The notes beneath the pieces are model-generated. The model searched no databases. It was not told where the DNA came from and saw nothing but the letters and a program-made list of their open reading frames with translations. Positions 7,853 through 8,442 of a stretch of 8,442 nucleotides of DNA are shown one piece after another (within the stretch, counting starts at the first letter, position 1; each line of letters begins with the position of its first letter). This DNA comes from Actinomycetota bacterium (GTDB lineage Bacteria > Actinomycetota > Thermoleophilia > Gaiellales > Gaiellaceae). Location of the stretch: the NCBI GenBank assembly GCA_005883365.1, contig VAXA01000137.1, positions 1-8,442 of the forward strand, read 5' to 3'. The position numbers and the translations under genes were made by a program.

Positions 7853-7858
7853 TAAGGT
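7853..7858 (+). promoter_or_regulatory. Likely -10 element of the rightmost membrane protein gene
   Basis: TAAGGT fits TAnnnT and ends 7 bases before the ATG at 7866, with no Shine-Dalgarno between. As elsewhere in the window this suggests leaderless transcription. The upstream 35 bases do not show a clear -35. It is diverging from the pantothenate operon promoter about 20 bases away. Confidence 0.45.
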
Positions 7859-7865
7859 CGCCCGG

Positions 7866-8442
7866 ATGAGCTCCGCCGCAGCAAGCCTCGCCGACATCCG
7901 CCGTCTCTCGCCCCGCCGCGAGCTGCTGCTCGGCGCCGCGCTGACCGCGGCCTTCGCCGCGCTCGTGCTCGCCGTCGGGCCGGCACCGGGGGACGCGCCC
8001 GTCCACCTCTATCGGACGTTCCTCGTCCGCGACGGCGCACTGATCTGGGACAACTTTTGGTATGCGGGGACGTACCCGCTCGCGTCGTACAGCCTCCTCT
8101 ACTACCTGCCGGCGGCGCTCGTCGGGAACCTGCCGCTCGTCTTCGTCGCCGCGATCGCCTCGACCGTCCTCTTCGCGTCGCTCGCGCTGCGGGAATGGGG
8201 AAGAGCCGCGCTGTGGCCGTCGCGCGTCTTCGGCGTGCTCGCTGCGGCGCCGATGTTCACCGGGCTGTACGCGTACTCGCTCGGCTTCACGGCGATGCTC
8301 GCGACGCTCAAGCTGCTGCAGCTCCGGCGGCTCCGCCTAGCGGTGGTCGCGGCCGCGCTCACCGTCGGCTTCAGCCCGCTCGCGTTCGCCTTCCTCTGCC
8401 TCGTCGTCGGGTCGTACGCCGTCTCGCGCCGGCGGATCGCGC
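7866..8442 (+). CDS. Multi-pass membrane protein, N-terminal 192 residues (possibly GT-C-like), cut by window edge
   Basis: The ATG at 7866 opens a frame with no stop to the window end. After a polar, basic N-terminus (1-20), residues about 21-38 form a first membrane helix. It is followed by an outside loop with GDAPVHLYR (D43, H47), then LIWDNFWYAGTYPLASYSLL (59-78), rich in aromatic residues. Further helices lie at about 78-108, 120-150, 157-182 and onward. One helix followed by an acidic residue in the first outer loop, then aromatic-rich loops and many helices, resembles GT-C type polyprenyl-sugar glycosyltransferases and related actinobacterial membrane proteins. I cannot confirm the family from the N-terminal part alone. 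The frame choice is supported by strong G/C third positions and the -10 hexamer at 7853. It diverges from the pantothenate operon. Confidence 0.7.
   Translation, partial: MSSAAASLADIRRLSPRRELLLGAALTAAFAALVLAVGPAPGDAPVHLYRTFLVRDGALIWDNFWYAGTYPLASYSLLYYLPAALVGNLPLVFVAAIASTVLFASLALREWGRAALWPSRVFGVLAAAPMFTGLYAYSLGFTAMLATLKLLQLRRLRLAVVAAALTVGFSPLAFAFLCLVVGSYAVSRRRIA

Noticed and set aside
7766..7897. Extension of the DUF2520 gene upstream to an ATG at 7897.
   Set aside because: It would run across the promoter and into the divergent membrane protein gene. GTG at 7765 has a well-spaced GGAG and the expected family N-terminus.

Overview
The window is GC-rich and gene-dense, and looks like chromosomal DNA from an actinomycete-type bacterium. 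Thermoleophilia (Gaiellales or Solirubrobacterales) is my best guess. The reasons are strong G/C bias at third codon positions, GTG starts, an actinobacterial-type LexA box, a Yip1-family membrane protein, and several genes whose start codon lies only 6-9 bases after a TAnnnT -10 hexamer (apparently leaderless). The lineage is an inference from style, not from a marker gene. No stretch longer than 100 bases lacks a gene.

Left part (1-1956): the 5' end of a calcineurin-like metallophosphoesterase gene (minus strand, cut by the window edge) diverges from a small one-helix membrane protein gene (196-444). Next comes an AI-2E/PerM-family multi-pass membrane protein (minus, 441-1508). It shares the four bases CTAG with its convergent neighbour, so one site serves as both stop codons. 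A 40-base divergent gap leads to a small membrane protein with a bacterial PH-like domain (1549-1956).

Centre (1958-5502): a LexA operator and a -10 box precede uvrA, the damage-recognition ATPase of nucleotide excision repair. The gene is full length in one frame (1992-4838), but codon 843 is TAG. This separates the second ABC signature from the second Walker B. It is a single-codon nonsense change or a base-call error, and the sequence on both sides is intact. A Yip1-family membrane protein (4858-5502) follows, with its own apparent leaderless promoter inside a 17-base palindrome.

Right part (5467-7865): a minus-strand operon read from right to left encodes a Rossmann/DUF2520 oxidoreductase-like protein, PanC and PanB. 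Each junction is an ATGA overlap. PanB makes ketopantoate and PanC joins pantoate to beta-alanine. The NAD(P)-binding-type protein in the same operon is a reasonable candidate for the ketopantoate reductase step between them. The operon has a recognisable -35/-10 promoter and a Shine-Dalgarno-led first gene, unlike the leaderless-looking genes. PanB's 3' end overlaps the Yip1 gene tail-to-tail by 36 bases. Divergent from the operon, a multi-pass membrane protein gene (7866 onward) runs off the right edge.

I see no CRISPR array, insertion sequence, tRNA/rRNA, phage or defence genes. Most genes are housekeeping. The most notable signals are the amber codon in uvrA, the SOS operator, the repeated leaderless promoter layout and several palindromes.
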